The notes beneath the pieces were generated by a model that did not search any database, had not been told where the DNA came from, and was given only the letters and a program-made list of their open reading frames with translations. The translations under genes were made by a program, and so were the position numbers. Below, piece after piece: positions 36,082-44,035 of a DNA stretch of 64,000 nucleotides. Within the stretch, counting starts at the first letter, position 1, and the number at the start of each line of letters is the position of its first letter. Source of the stretch: Dethiosulfatarculus sandiegensis (GTDB lineage Bacteria > Desulfobacterota > Desulfarculia > Desulfarculales > Desulfarculaceae); contig NZ_AZAC01000011.1 in assembly GCF_000931935.2 (NCBI RefSeq), forward strand, positions 337,624 to 401,623, in the 5' to 3' direction.

Positions 36082-36638
36082 ATTGCATTTCTTTCCATTT
36101 GCACCCATAGGGAATACAAAATCCAGGTTCAACCTGGCCAATGAAGCAGCCAAGGACCGAACACATTCAGGCTGAGGTCTTTAATTTGCACTCTTTCTGG
36201 GCAAAAAAACCAACAGACTTTCCGCAGGAAAAAACAGCCCCCACCCCCGCGGTTCGAGTAGACAGTCTCCGAGTACATCACCAGGCCTGTTTGGCTTTTA
36301 AGCCGCAGATCCCTTACTTTGCCTTAAAAGGGGTTATCCCCCTTGAAATAAAAACAAAACCAGTGAATTAGCATAACAATCAAAAATCACATAAATAATG
36401 CTTCGTGACCTTTTGAATGTGCATAGCTGCTATACACTATACATAAAATTTGTGCAACCTAAATTATTTTTATACCTTTATCTAATTAAGGGTCACTTTC
36501 ATAAGCAAAAAAGAAGGCGGATATATTTATCTTGAAGGCGACAGTCGGCCCGGCCGGATTTGAAACAGAGGCTTTTACTGGAGTGTTTTTGCTTTCAGGC
36601 AGCTTTCAGGTGGTATGGGCTTCCTAATAAAAAGTCTT
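36082..36638 (-). promoter_or_regulatory. Upstream region of the TonB receptor gene
   Basis: About 550 bases without a gene; AT-rich from 36360 to 36530. It contains the element GCTATACACTATACAT near 36430, whose TATA half-sites flank CAC and could be a MarR site or a -10 cluster. Boundaries cannot be fixed by eye. Confidence 0.45.
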
Positions 36639-36668
36639 GGCATGGCAAAAGCGGACTTTTGCCATGCC
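36639..36668 (-). terminator. Terminator of the flavodoxin-ferredoxin gene
   Basis: A perfect 13-bp stem (36639-36651 with 36656-36668, loop of 4) is followed on the minus strand by AAGACTTTTTATT. It lies 39 bases past the stop of the gene at 36707. Confidence 0.85.
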
Positions 36669-36706
36669 GTTCCAGCACACAAAGGTGTAAAAATCCAGGT
36701 AACCTA

Positions 36707-37507
36707 TTAAAAGAACAAAACCGGTTCTTTTCTTTCTTTGCAATTATTAAACAATTTAACTGCAATATCCTTGAGGGGAGACGGTTTCATCACCCTGGCC
36801 CCTTCAGGGCAGATCTTGATACAGGCGCAACAGCGAATGCATTTTTCCTGGACAACATCAGAACTTTCCTCCGGGTTGATGGCCCCGGTGGGACAGGCTT
36901 CAGCGCAAAGGCCGCATTGGGTGCATTCATCGCTTACGATCATAAAGTCAGCGGAGATCGGAGGCGAAAACTCTTTATAGGGGTATTTGCCGGAAACAGT
37001 AAGCTCGGGAATTTCATCAATAGATTCAAATGATTTCAGCTTATCGGCCAGTTTCCGGCCAAACTCCTCGGCCAGGCTCAAATCAGCCTCATCCGGCCGC
37101 CCCACTGCCACAGGCGTGTCCTCGCTGGAAAAAGAATGTTCTCCAATAAAGGCAGCACCGGCCAAGGGTACAGCGCCCTTTTGCTTCATAATATCCTTCA
37201 GCTCAAGCAAGGCGTCGTCATAATCACGGTTGCCGTAAACCACCACACAGACCACGGGCGTGTTATCGGCTTTAAAGGCATCCAGCCAGGCACTTAAAAC
37301 CACAGGCACTCTGCCCGCATAGACCGGCACAGCCATTACCAGCAACTCGTCTGCGCTTGTGCTAAAGGGCTTTTCCCGCACCTCGGGCCTGGTGATATCC
37401 ACCATCTCAACCGTAGTTTCACCGATTCCCTTGGCAATGGCCTTGGCAATGGCCTTTGTGGTGCCGGTGGGAGAAAAACAAGCCAGCTTTACAACTTCAA
37501 TATTCAT
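36707..37507 (-). CDS. EFR1-type protein: flavodoxin domain fused to 2[4Fe-4S] ferredoxin
   Basis: About 266 residues. The N-terminal flavodoxin domain has the FMN loop FSPTGTTKAIAKA and second loop VMAVPVYAGRVPVVL. The C-terminal ferredoxin has two clusters, CTQCGLCAEACPTGAI and CIRCCACIKICPEGA. These cytoplasmic proteins shuttle electrons between FMN and iron-sulfur centres. Start 37507 is preferred over 37558 because AGGAG lies 7 bases before it. It is divergent from a MarR gene with a 15-bp operator between (37663-37677), so both are probably controlled by that MarR. It may feed electrons to, or take them from, the Mo/W enzyme at 38326. Confidence 0.88.
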   Translation of the reverse strand: MNIEVVKLACFSPTGTTKAIAKAIAKGIGETTVEMVDITRPEVREKPFSTSADELLVMAVPVYAGRVPVVLSAWLDAFKADNTPVVCVVVYGNRDYDDALLELKDIMKQKGAVPLAGAAFIGEHSFSSEDTPVAVGRPDEADLSLAEEFGRKLADKLKSFESIDEIPELTVSGKYPYKEFSPPISADFMIVSDECTQCGLCAEACPTGAINPEESSDVVQEKCIRCCACIKICPEGARVMKPSPLKDIAVKLFNNCKERKEPVLFF

Positions 37508-37651
37508 GAGACTTCTCCTGATTGGGAGCATTATTCGGGGCGACCTAATTTTTAGCATTAATAGTATTACCCCTGATCGGAATTCAATACCATGCAGATT
37601 TCCTTCAAAGAAAGACCCCTAAAAACCTTTGGTCATCTTTCACTGTAGCGC

Positions 37652-37678
37652 TTGACAATACAGTTTAGATACTATACT
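37652..37678 (+). promoter_or_regulatory. Promoter and MarR operator before the MarR gene
   Basis: TTGACA at 37652-37657 and TATACT at 37673-37678 (15-base spacing) form a plausible promoter for the MarR gene. The 15-base site GTTTAGATACTATAC at 37663-37677 lies across the -10 region; it matches the two downstream sites in 14 of 15 positions. Binding there would block the promoter, as expected for autoregulation. No Shine-Dalgarno is evident before the MarR ATG, so the transcript may be nearly leaderless. Confidence 0.7.
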
Positions 37679-37686
37679 CTTCAATC

Positions 37687-38136
37687 ATGAATCAAATAAA
37701 CCAAAAATTAAACTCTATAGTCTCACTAGTCAATCAACTGGATGCCAGGCCCAAAACATTCGGAACAGATGTGAAGCTAACCGGCACAGACATACATCTA
37801 ATCGAATTAATTGGCGATAATACAAATGCTGGAGTTACGGGCATAGCCAAATTGGCAGGCGTCACCAAGGGAGCGGTATCCCAAAAACTTAAGCAGCTTG
37901 AGAAAAAAGGCATAATTGCAAAAGCTGAAGACCCGGAAAACCTGTCACGCTCATTGGTCTCGCTGACCTCAAAAGGCAAGGTAGCCTATTTTGCCCATAA
38001 GCATTGGCATGAGACGATGGATGGCGGTTTTAATCGATATTACAACACGTTAACTAAAGAAAAAACCGAAACAATCGAAGAATTCCTAGGCAAGTTGGAA
38101 AAGTTACTGGCCGGTTTGCTGGCGGTTGAGAAGTAA
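37687..38136 (+). CDS. MarR family transcriptional regulator
   Basis: A 149-residue winged-helix regulator. The HTH is at about 55-80 (VTGIAKLAGVTKGAVSQKLK), followed by the wing KAEDPENLSRSLVSLT, and terminal helices for dimerisation (HWHETMDGGFNRYYN and the last 40 residues). Three near-identical operators (37663, 38153, 38288) surround the gene, indicating control of itself, of the divergent flavodoxin-ferredoxin gene and of the downstream Mo/W enzyme. The effector is unknown; MarR proteins commonly sense phenolic or aromatic compounds. The 2-domain layout resembles the MarR at 31832. Confidence 0.92.
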   Translation: MNQINQKLNSIVSLVNQLDARPKTFGTDVKLTGTDIHLIELIGDNTNAGVTGIAKLAGVTKGAVSQKLKQLEKKGIIAKAEDPENLSRSLVSLTSKGKVAYFAHKHWHETMDGGFNRYYNTLTKEKTETIEEFLGKLEKLLAGLLAVEK

Positions 38137-38152
38137 TTTTTTTATTTATAGA

Positions 38153-38167
38153 GTTTAGATACTAAAC
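38153..38167 (+). promoter_or_regulatory. MarR operator copy 2
   Basis: GTTTAGATACTAAAC, a palindrome with arms GTTTAG/CTAAAC around ATA, 16 bases after the MarR stop codon. Confidence 0.75.
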
Positions 38168-38287
38168 ACTACAACAAGCCGGATCCGGAATTAAGCGGCA
38201 CTTTTAACAGTCATGCCCTTCACTATTGAATCAGGAAGGGCGGCGGCCTCTGGCCGAATAAAGTTCGGCGTTTTTTTCGCTAATACT

Positions 38288-38302
38288 GTTTAGATACTAA
38301 AC
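38288..38302 (+). promoter_or_regulatory. MarR operator copy 3, just before the Mo/W oxidoreductase gene
   Basis: Identical to copy 2 (GTTTAGATACTAAAC); ends 24 bases before the start codon at 38326. Binding here would repress the oxidoreductase. Copies 2 and 3 are 135 bases apart, so looping is possible. Confidence 0.78.
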
Positions 38303-38325
38303 ATCACAAAACAGGAAACTCTGAA

Positions 38326-40713
38326 ATGAGGTCCAAGAACCATATGCAAAACCAAGGCGCTCACAAGATCAGGACTTATTGCGCGCAATGCTATAACAAT
38401 TGCCCAGTGGTGGCTGTATGCCAAAACGGTGAATTCCAAAAGGTGCTTCCGGATAAAGACCATCCTTTTTTCCGGCCGCTTTGCCCAAAGGGCCATGCAG
38501 GGCCGGAAATGGTTTCAAGCAGCCAGCGGATTTTACACCCGCTTAAGCGGACCAGGCCTAAAGGCTCAAACGATCCGGGATGGGTGCGCATTTCCTGGCA
38601 AGAGGCTCTGCAAACCATTTCCCAAAAAATGAAGGAGATCAAAGAGCAAAGCGGTCCCGAGGCCTTTGCCTTTTCCCAAACCAATGTCTCTTCGCCCATC
38701 TGGGAGATCACTTCCTTTGTACGGCGGTTGGCAAACCTCTTCGGCACACCGAACCACATGACCACCACCCACATATGCAATTGGCATCGGGACAACGGCT
38801 CGGCCCTAACTTTTGGCAAGCCGGGTGATGACTTTGCCGCCGGGTGGCCGGATTTCAAGAACACAAAATCCATCCTGATCTGGGGGCATAACCCTAAAAA
38901 CACCTTTAATGTCTTTAACCGGCAAATCAACCAGGCCCGCAAAAACAAAGCCAAACTCATAGTGGTCGATCCCAGGCGAACAGAGATAGCTAAAAAGGCC
39001 GACCTCTGGCTCCAGGTGAAACCCGGGGCAGACGGAGCCCTGGCCCTGGGCATGATTCACCTCATGCTGAATAAAGGGCTTTACGATGAAAAATTTGTCA
39101 GAAACTGGACCAACGCACCGCTTCTGGTGAGGTGCGACACTGGTGATCTCTTGAGTTCTTCCCAGGTTGAATCAGGCAGTGACGCACATGACTCGTATTA
39201 TGGGATCAATACCACGACCCAAATGCCGATTTCCTTGAAACCCGGTTCAGCAAAAGACAAGGAGTTTATCCTGGAAGGCAAAACAACTGTTTTGCTCGCA
39301 GACGGGCAAACAGTTGCCGTAAAAACCGTATTCAAGCTGCTTAAGGAGGCAGTAGCCTCCTATTCCCCGGAGTATACGGAACAGGTCACTGGAATTCCGG
39401 CCAAGATGCTTGACCAGGCAGTGCGCATGATCACCGAAAACAGCCCTGCCTGCTGGTATTCCTTTAACGGAGTGGAGCAAAACTTAAACGCCACCCAAAC
39501 CAACCGGGGCATCTGCACCTTTTATGCGCTCACAGGAGACTACGACAAAAAAGGCGGCAATGTGCTGAGTTCGCCGGTCCCGCCCCTGGCCTTCCCCTTT
39601 GGCTTTGAATTCATCACCCCACAGATGTTTGGCAAAAACCTGGCCCTTAAAAAACATCCCCTGGGCCCGGCCGGAACCATAATGGCGGTTCCACCCTATC
39701 TCATATGCCGGGCAATTGAAAAAGGAGATCCTTATAAAATAAGAGGCCTCATGGTTTTCGGGGCCAACACGGTCTCAGCCAACCCCCACAGCAAAATCAC
39801 CGCCAATGCCCTGGCCAAGCTGGAATTCCATGTGCAGGTCGAGCACTTTCTCAGCCCAACCGCCCAGCTCGCCGATATTGTCTTGCCTGCGGCCAGCTTT
39901 TGGGAAAGCGGCCGCATAGGCTACACCATGAACTTTTCCGGCAACCAGTGGAGTCTCCAATGGCGGGAGCCTGTGGCTGATCCCCGGGGTGAAAGCAAAG
40001 ATGAGCTGTGGATCATCTTTCAACTGGCTGAGCGACTTGGTTTTACAGAACAATTTTGGGGCGGAGATATTGAGGCTGCCTTTGAGTCCATGCTCGAGCC
40101 CACCGGCATTCGGCTGGACGAATTGCGCCGGGCAGATGGAGGCGTCTTCCTGAAAAGGCCTTTGGCATACCAAAAATACTTGGAAAACGGATTCAAAAAT
40201 CTAACCGGACGAGTGGAGTTATTCTCCCAGCACCTGAAAAATATACATCAATCCCCCCTGCCTGAATGGAACGACCCCCAGGTTATTTTCAGGCAAGCCG
40301 GAATAGCGCAGGACAACTATCCATTTTTGCTGATCAATGCCAAGCTGCGTGAGTATTGCCAATCCCAGCATCGGGGGCTGCCCTCTTTAAGAAAAAGAAA
40401 GCCTCACCCCTACGTGGAAATCAATAAGGCAAAGGCCCTGTCCCAGGGAATAGCAGACGGAGACAGCGTAACGCTTGAGACAGTGAACGGACGCATCACC
40501 ACAACCGCCAAACTCACAGAAGATGTTGCCCCTAATGTGGTATGCACCCAACATGGCTGGTGGCAGTCCTGCCCGGAGCTTGGGCTGCCCGGTCATGACA
40601 TCTATTCAGCCAAGGGGGCTAATGTAAACCTTTTGTATAAATCAGATTATCTTGACCCCATAAGCGGGTCTATCCATATGCGGGGATTCCCCTGCAACAT
40701 CACCAAAAACTAA
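38326..40713 (+). CDS. Molybdopterin (Mo/W-bis-MGD) oxidoreductase, DMSO reductase superfamily
   Basis: A 795-residue enzyme without a signal peptide, so cytoplasmic. The N-terminal [4Fe-4S] motif is C19-x2-C22-x3-C26 with C53 (RPLCPKG). The likely metal ligand is C151 in THICNWHRDNGSALTFG. Pterin-binding landmarks follow: ILIWGHNPKNT, LIVVDPRRTEIAKKAD, LMVFGANTVSANPH, and the C-terminal HPYVEINKAKALSQGI and TQHGWWQ. The Cys ligand and lack of a Tat signal put it near cytoplasmic members such as acetylene hydratase, transhydroxylase or formate/aldehyde-type enzymes; the substrate is unknown. AGGAAA precedes the ATG. It is behind a MarR operator and followed by a small Cys protein gene. Confidence 0.92.
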   Translation: MRSKNHMQNQGAHKIRTYCAQCYNNCPVVAVCQNGEFQKVLPDKDHPFFRPLCPKGHAGPEMVSSSQRILHPLKRTRPKGSNDPGWVRISWQEALQTISQKMKEIKEQSGPEAFAFSQTNVSSPIWEITSFVRRLANLFGTPNHMTTTHICNWHRDNGSALTFGKPGDDFAAGWPDFKNTKSILIWGHNPKNTFNVFNRQINQARKNKAKLIVVDPRRTEIAKKADLWLQVKPGADGALALGMIHLMLNKGLYDEKFVRNWTNAPLLVRCDTGDLLSSSQVESGSDAHDSYYGINTTTQMPISLKPGSAKDKEFILEGKTTVLLADGQTVAVKTVFKLLKEAVASYSPEYTEQVTGIPAKMLDQAVRMITENSPACWYSFNGVEQNLNATQTNRGICTFYALTGDYDKKGGNVLSSPVPPLAFPFGFEFITPQMFGKNLALKKHPLGPAGTIMAVPPYLICRAIEKGDPYKIRGLMVFGANTVSANPHSKITANALAKLEFHVQVEHFLSPTAQLADIVLPAASFWESGRIGYTMNFSGNQWSLQWREPVADPRGESKDELWIIFQLAERLGFTEQFWGGDIEAAFESMLEPTGIRLDELRRADGGVFLKRPLAYQKYLENGFKNLTGRVELFSQHLKNIHQSPLPEWNDPQVIFRQAGIAQDNYPFLLINAKLREYCQSQHRGLPSLRKRKPHPYVEINKAKALSQGIADGDSVTLETVNGRITTTAKLTEDVAPNVVCTQHGWWQSCPELGLPGHDIYSAKGANVNLLYKSDYLDPISGSIHMRGFPCNITKN

Positions 40714-40772
40714 CAACTTTGCTTAATGGAATTTTCCGGCTTTAAAGCAAAATCATCCGAAAAGGAAACCAA

Positions 40773-40958
40773 ATGGGCAATAAAAAACAAAAGATCTGCT
40801 CTTGGAGGAAAAAAGACATTCAGAACAACCTGCAGCTTTTTATTGATATTGTGCAAAACCCCACTCACGTCTGCATGAAATGCGGCCGGGTGGCCAACTC
40901 AGCGGACAGGCTCTGCAAGGCGGAGGAAATAGTCAGAAGAGGGAGGCAAGCGGCATGA
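40773..40958 (+). CDS. Small Cys-containing protein linked to the Mo/W enzyme
   Basis: A 61-residue basic protein. The C-terminal half has HVCMKCGRVANSADRLCKAE, three Cys with C-x2-C-x9-C spacing, plus a fourth Cys near residue 9. This could bind an iron-sulfur cluster or zinc. AAGGAAA lies 4 bases before the ATG and the gene is followed by a strong terminator, so it is a true cistron of the oxidoreductase unit, 59 bases downstream. I do not recognise a named family; it may be a small redox partner or cofactor-insertion factor. Confidence 0.7.
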   Translation: MGNKKQKICSWRKKDIQNNLQLFIDIVQNPTHVCMKCGRVANSADRLCKAEEIVRRGRQAA

Positions 40959-40997
40959 TTCCAATTATTTTTCTAAGTTGAGGCCCATAAGCGTAAA

Positions 40998-41031
40998 AGG
41001 TGAGCCGCTTTGGACCAAAAGCGGCTCACCT
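40998..41031. terminator. Bidirectional terminator between convergent genes
   Basis: A perfect 14-bp stem (40998-41011 with 41018-41031) around a 6-base loop. TTTT follows on the minus strand; an A/T-rich stretch follows on the plus strand. Confidence 0.85.
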
Positions 41032-41074
41032 GATCTATTTTAAATAGGCCCGCCCAACCAAAACCCTTAAAAAT

Positions 41075-42235
41075 TTAAATAACCGGGCCTTGCATGTATA
41101 TATCCATTGACTTTGAGTAGCCGGTTATCTCTGCCTTGGTGAGCCTGCCTGAGGCTGCCTCTGCCATTTCCCCAAACAACCGCTCACCGGCCGCAGGCAA
41201 ACTTTCGGAACCGTCTATTACGCCGCTGACGTTCACATCCATGTGGTCTCGCATTTTACGCCAGGTGTTGGGGTTGCCGGTGATCTTAACCACCGGTACA
41301 AAGGGGAATCCCTGGGGAGCGCCTAAACCGGTGGCAAAACCGATCAGGGTACACCCGGCCGCTGCCAGTCCGGTTAGAATCTCAGGCTCCCTTCCGGGGG
41401 AATCCATAACCACCAGCCCCTTTTCCCTGGGAGCCTCGCCGTATTCATACACAGCCTGAATAACGGAGCTTCCCGACTTGGCAATGGCGCCAAGGGATTT
41501 TTCTTCTATACTGCTCAGCCCTCCTGCAATATTGCCCTTGGTGGGCTGGCCACCCCTCATGTCCACTCCCATGGACATGGCCCGATTCTCCATGCGTTCA
41601 ACTAATTGAAAAATCTGATCGGCTACTTTTTTATCCTTGGCGCGCCGGGCCAGGATATGTTCAGCCCCCATGAATTCAGTGACTTCACCCAATATGGAAG
41701 TGCCGCCTTGGGTCACCAACATATCAGAGGCAATGCCCAGAGCGGGGTTCGCCGCCAGGCCCTGGGTGGTGTCTGAGCTGCCGCACTTCAAGCCCAGGAC
41801 AATTTCACTCATCGGGCAAGGGGTGCGCTTGAGCGCCGAGGCTTTACGAACCATCTCCTGGGTAATCAAAGAGCCCTGGGCCACAGACCGGGCGGCTCCG
41901 CCGATATCCTGGATCACTATCGTCTCCACCTGCTTGCCGGTTTTGGCAATGGCCCGGGCGACTTTTTCCGCTGAGGATGATTCACACCCCAGGCTTACCA
42001 GTAAGACACTTGCAATATTCGGGTTGGCTCCCAACCCGGCCAAGGTGCTGTTTACCCGGTCAATATCCACGGAAGTCTGAGCGCAACCCTGGCCGTGCAT
42101 AAAATAGGCGCAGCCCTTGACTTGGCGCGTAATCTCGGCGGTGACTTCATTGGCACAGGTAACCATCGAAAAAACACCCACATAATTACGGGTTCCCACT
42201 GCACCGTTTTCTCTTCTGTATCCTAAGAATTCCAT
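41075..42235 (-). CDS. UxaA family hydro-/sulfo-lyase large subunit (SuyB or altronate dehydratase type)
   Basis: A 386-residue cytoplasmic enzyme. Family marks are the N-terminal YRRENGAVGTRNYVGVFSMV, VTCANEV, YFMHGQGCAQT with metal/cluster Cys, VSLGCESSSAEKVA, and VLGLKCGSSDTTQGLAANPA. The split arrangement with a separate SAF subunit (42237-42545) is found in (2R)-sulfolactate sulfo-lyase SuyAB and in some altronate/galactarate dehydratases. These enzymes eliminate sulfite or water from an alpha-hydroxy acid, using iron. The family is clear but the substrate is not; in a sulfonate-using Desulfobacterota a SuyB role would release sulfite. One base separates it from the upstream subunit gene. 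Confidence 0.88.
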   Translation of the reverse strand: MEFLGYRRENGAVGTRNYVGVFSMVTCANEVTAEITRQVKGCAYFMHGQGCAQTSVDIDRVNSTLAGLGANPNIASVLLVSLGCESSSAEKVARAIAKTGKQVETIVIQDIGGAARSVAQGSLITQEMVRKASALKRTPCPMSEIVLGLKCGSSDTTQGLAANPALGIASDMLVTQGGTSILGEVTEFMGAEHILARRAKDKKVADQIFQLVERMENRAMSMGVDMRGGQPTKGNIAGGLSSIEEKSLGAIAKSGSSVIQAVYEYGEAPREKGLVVMDSPGREPEILTGLAAAGCTLIGFATGLGAPQGFPFVPVVKITGNPNTWRKMRDHMDVNVSGVIDGSESLPAAGERLFGEMAEAASGRLTKAEITGYSKSMDIYMQGPVI

Positions 42236-42236
42236 A

Positions 42237-42545
42237 TCAATCCCGCGCCTTCCCCAAATCGCCGCGCGCCCGCAGGCTCTCTAAATTTTGAACATGAGTA
42301 TGGCTTCCGGTTTTTATATCCCGGGTCGCCCGGCCAATGACCTCGCCGTATTTAACGATATCCTCGCCGGATGCAATATCCCGAGTCGCGAACTTATGAC
42401 CATAGGGGATATCCTCCAAAATCAGGGTCTCGCTAAAACCTTCTCCATCCCTGTATTTGGCCGTATCCTGCTTATTAAGAGCGCGCAGGGCGGTCGCCAC
42501 ATTGTCTTCCTGCTTGATTTTAATGGCGTCTATTTCCAATTCCAT
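42237..42545 (-). CDS. UxaA family small subunit, SAF domain (SuyA type)
   Basis: A 102-residue SAF-domain protein. It shows IKIKQEDNVATALRAL at the start, IPYGHKFATRDIASGEDIVK in the middle and the diagnostic GSHTHVQNLES near the end. In UxaA/GarD/SuyAB enzymes this domain joins the catalytic subunit and helps bind substrate. It immediately precedes the large subunit on the same strand and is the first gene of the pair. The ribosome binding site (GGAG) is close to the ATG. A small hairpin (42589-42614) lies in the leader. Confidence 0.87.
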   Translation of the reverse strand: MELEIDAIKIKQEDNVATALRALNKQDTAKYRDGEGFSETLILEDIPYGHKFATRDIASGEDIVKYGEVIGRATRDIKTGSHTHVQNLESLRARGDLGKARD

Positions 42546-42964
42546 GGCTCCAGGTTGTCTCTCTTAAAATAATGCGGACTTCTGCAACTCCAAAATGGGC
42601 CGGGCCTTTTGGAGAGAGGTCTTCAAAAGTGCCCAAAAACTAACCATTGTTCCTTACCCTTGGCTGATACCCCTGAAAAGCTATTTTTTAAATACATGGC
42701 AATATAATTATCACCCTGAGCCTTTACCCGCTTATCACCTGACTGAACAGGGCTCAGCCATCTCTCTTCCTTGAAACCTTAAATCAAAAACAAGCGGTTT
42801 TCCCAAAAGAACAGCGCCTTTTTTGTCAGCTTCAGCCATAAAGACTTCAAAAAACAAGCGGCTAAATAGCCCCATGACCAATGGGCCGCGAGAAGAATTA
42901 TTCTCAGATTATTGATTGATGCATCAAACGGCTGGCTCGAAATAGCTCACAAAAGTAAAAGGAG
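42546..42964 (-). promoter_or_regulatory. Region upstream of the UxaA/SuyAB genes
   Basis: About 420 bases without a gene. It contains a leader hairpin with arms CTCCAAAA/TTTTGGAG (42589-42596 with 42607-42614) and a 12-bp palindrome TTGATGCATCAA at 42916-42927. The promoter should lie here; boxes cannot be assigned. Confidence 0.5.
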
Positions 42965-43753
42965 TTATCCGGAATATCCAACAAACATTAAGGAGGCCCC
43001 CTGATCTTTTAGATTTAAGACAACACGCCAGGCATTTGCGTTCAATCCACTGCCGGTGCTCATCATGTTGATGAGGGTGTTGTCCATGCTCTGTTGATAC
43101 TGATCCTGGCCATAATTAGTCAAAATCTTGGCCAAAATGGCGTTCATATCCAGTTCGGTTTCGTCTTCAGCATCAGATGAATTCCCGAGAATTGTAGAAG
43201 CATTCCCGGCACTGTCAGCACCGGCGGGGCCTGGGCCGCCGCCCGGAGGCGGACCTTGAGCCTGCATGGCGGCGGAAAACTCTTCTTTAGTAAGGTTTTC
43301 CGCGCCTTCACTGTTAAGGCTGCCCCACATCTCAGAAGCCATTTCCTCGGTTACGTCATCCGGACGCGCAGCCGGAAATTCCTCTTCGGTTATGGTCCCG
43401 TCGCCGTCAGTGTCCATTTGGCTGAATTGTTCCTCAGCATCCGGAGGGGGCCCTCCCTGGCCGCCCTGTGGGCCGCCCATCATGGACGGCGGCCCCATGC
43501 TGCTCAACAGGCCGATGAGTTCGGATTCAGAGAGCAGCCCATCACCGTCGCTATCAGCTTCGGCAATCAGGCTCTCGTCCACGCCGATCTCGGAAACGCT
43601 TAAGTTCCCGTCCTCATCGGCATCCAGATCGGCAAGCATCCTGGAGGCCATCTGTTTGGCCCTCTCTTCATGCTCAGCCTGATCGGTGGACTTATTCTGA
43701 AGCGAGTAATCATAGTAGTAATTACCATCGCTCGTTATGCCACTTATACTCAT
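42965..43753 (-). CDS. EF-hand calcium-binding protein
   Basis: A 262-residue acidic protein. Three clear EF-hand loops are DLDADEDGNLSVSEIG (about 42-57), EADSDGDGLLSESELI (about 68-83) and QMDTDGDGTITEEEFP (about 112-127), followed by a degenerate fourth region. A Gly/Pro/Gln-rich linker (GGPQGGQGGPPPD) lies between hands two and three, and another (GPPPGGGPGPAGA) further on. There is no clear signal peptide; the start (MSISGITSDGNYYYDYSLQ) resembles small bacterial EF-hand proteins that may be exported by other routes. Function unknown; calcium sensing or buffering is inferred. AAGGAAGGGA precedes the start. Confidence 0.85.
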   Translation of the reverse strand: MSISGITSDGNYYYDYSLQNKSTDQAEHEERAKQMASRMLADLDADEDGNLSVSEIGVDESLIAEADSDGDGLLSESELIGLLSSMGPPSMMGGPQGGQGGPPPDAEEQFSQMDTDGDGTITEEEFPAARPDDVTEEMASEMWGSLNSEGAENLTKEEFSAAMQAQGPPPGGGPGPAGADSAGNASTILGNSSDAEDETELDMNAILAKILTNYGQDQYQQSMDNTLINMMSTGSGLNANAWRVVLNLKDQGASLMFVGYSG

Positions 43754-43928
43754 GGCTCATTCCCTTCCTTGGTGTATTGCCATTCACGGTTGCACATTTG
43801 CTTTCATCCATCCATAGGCACCTCCTGCCGTGTTTTTAGGGGCACCCGGACAAGTTGCAAGCCACATGCCTCAAGTAGATTATTTTTTTGAAAGTATGTA
43901 GCTTATTTTTAAAGTTAGGTGGCCGGGG

Positions 43929-43961
43929 AATTGCCCATTCTAAAAAGAATGGGCAATTTTT
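43929..43961. terminator. Hairpin between the integrase and EF-hand genes
   Basis: A 13-bp perfect stem (43929-43941 with 43946-43958) with loop AAAA, followed on the plus strand by TTT. It lies 75 bases after the integrase stop (minus) and upstream of the EF-hand gene. Confidence 0.6.
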
Positions 43962-44035
43962 CCCCCGACCGGACCAGTGGGGGAGGTACTGGTCATTAAC
44001 TGAAAAGAAATCAGATAAGATAAGGAATTACCGGA

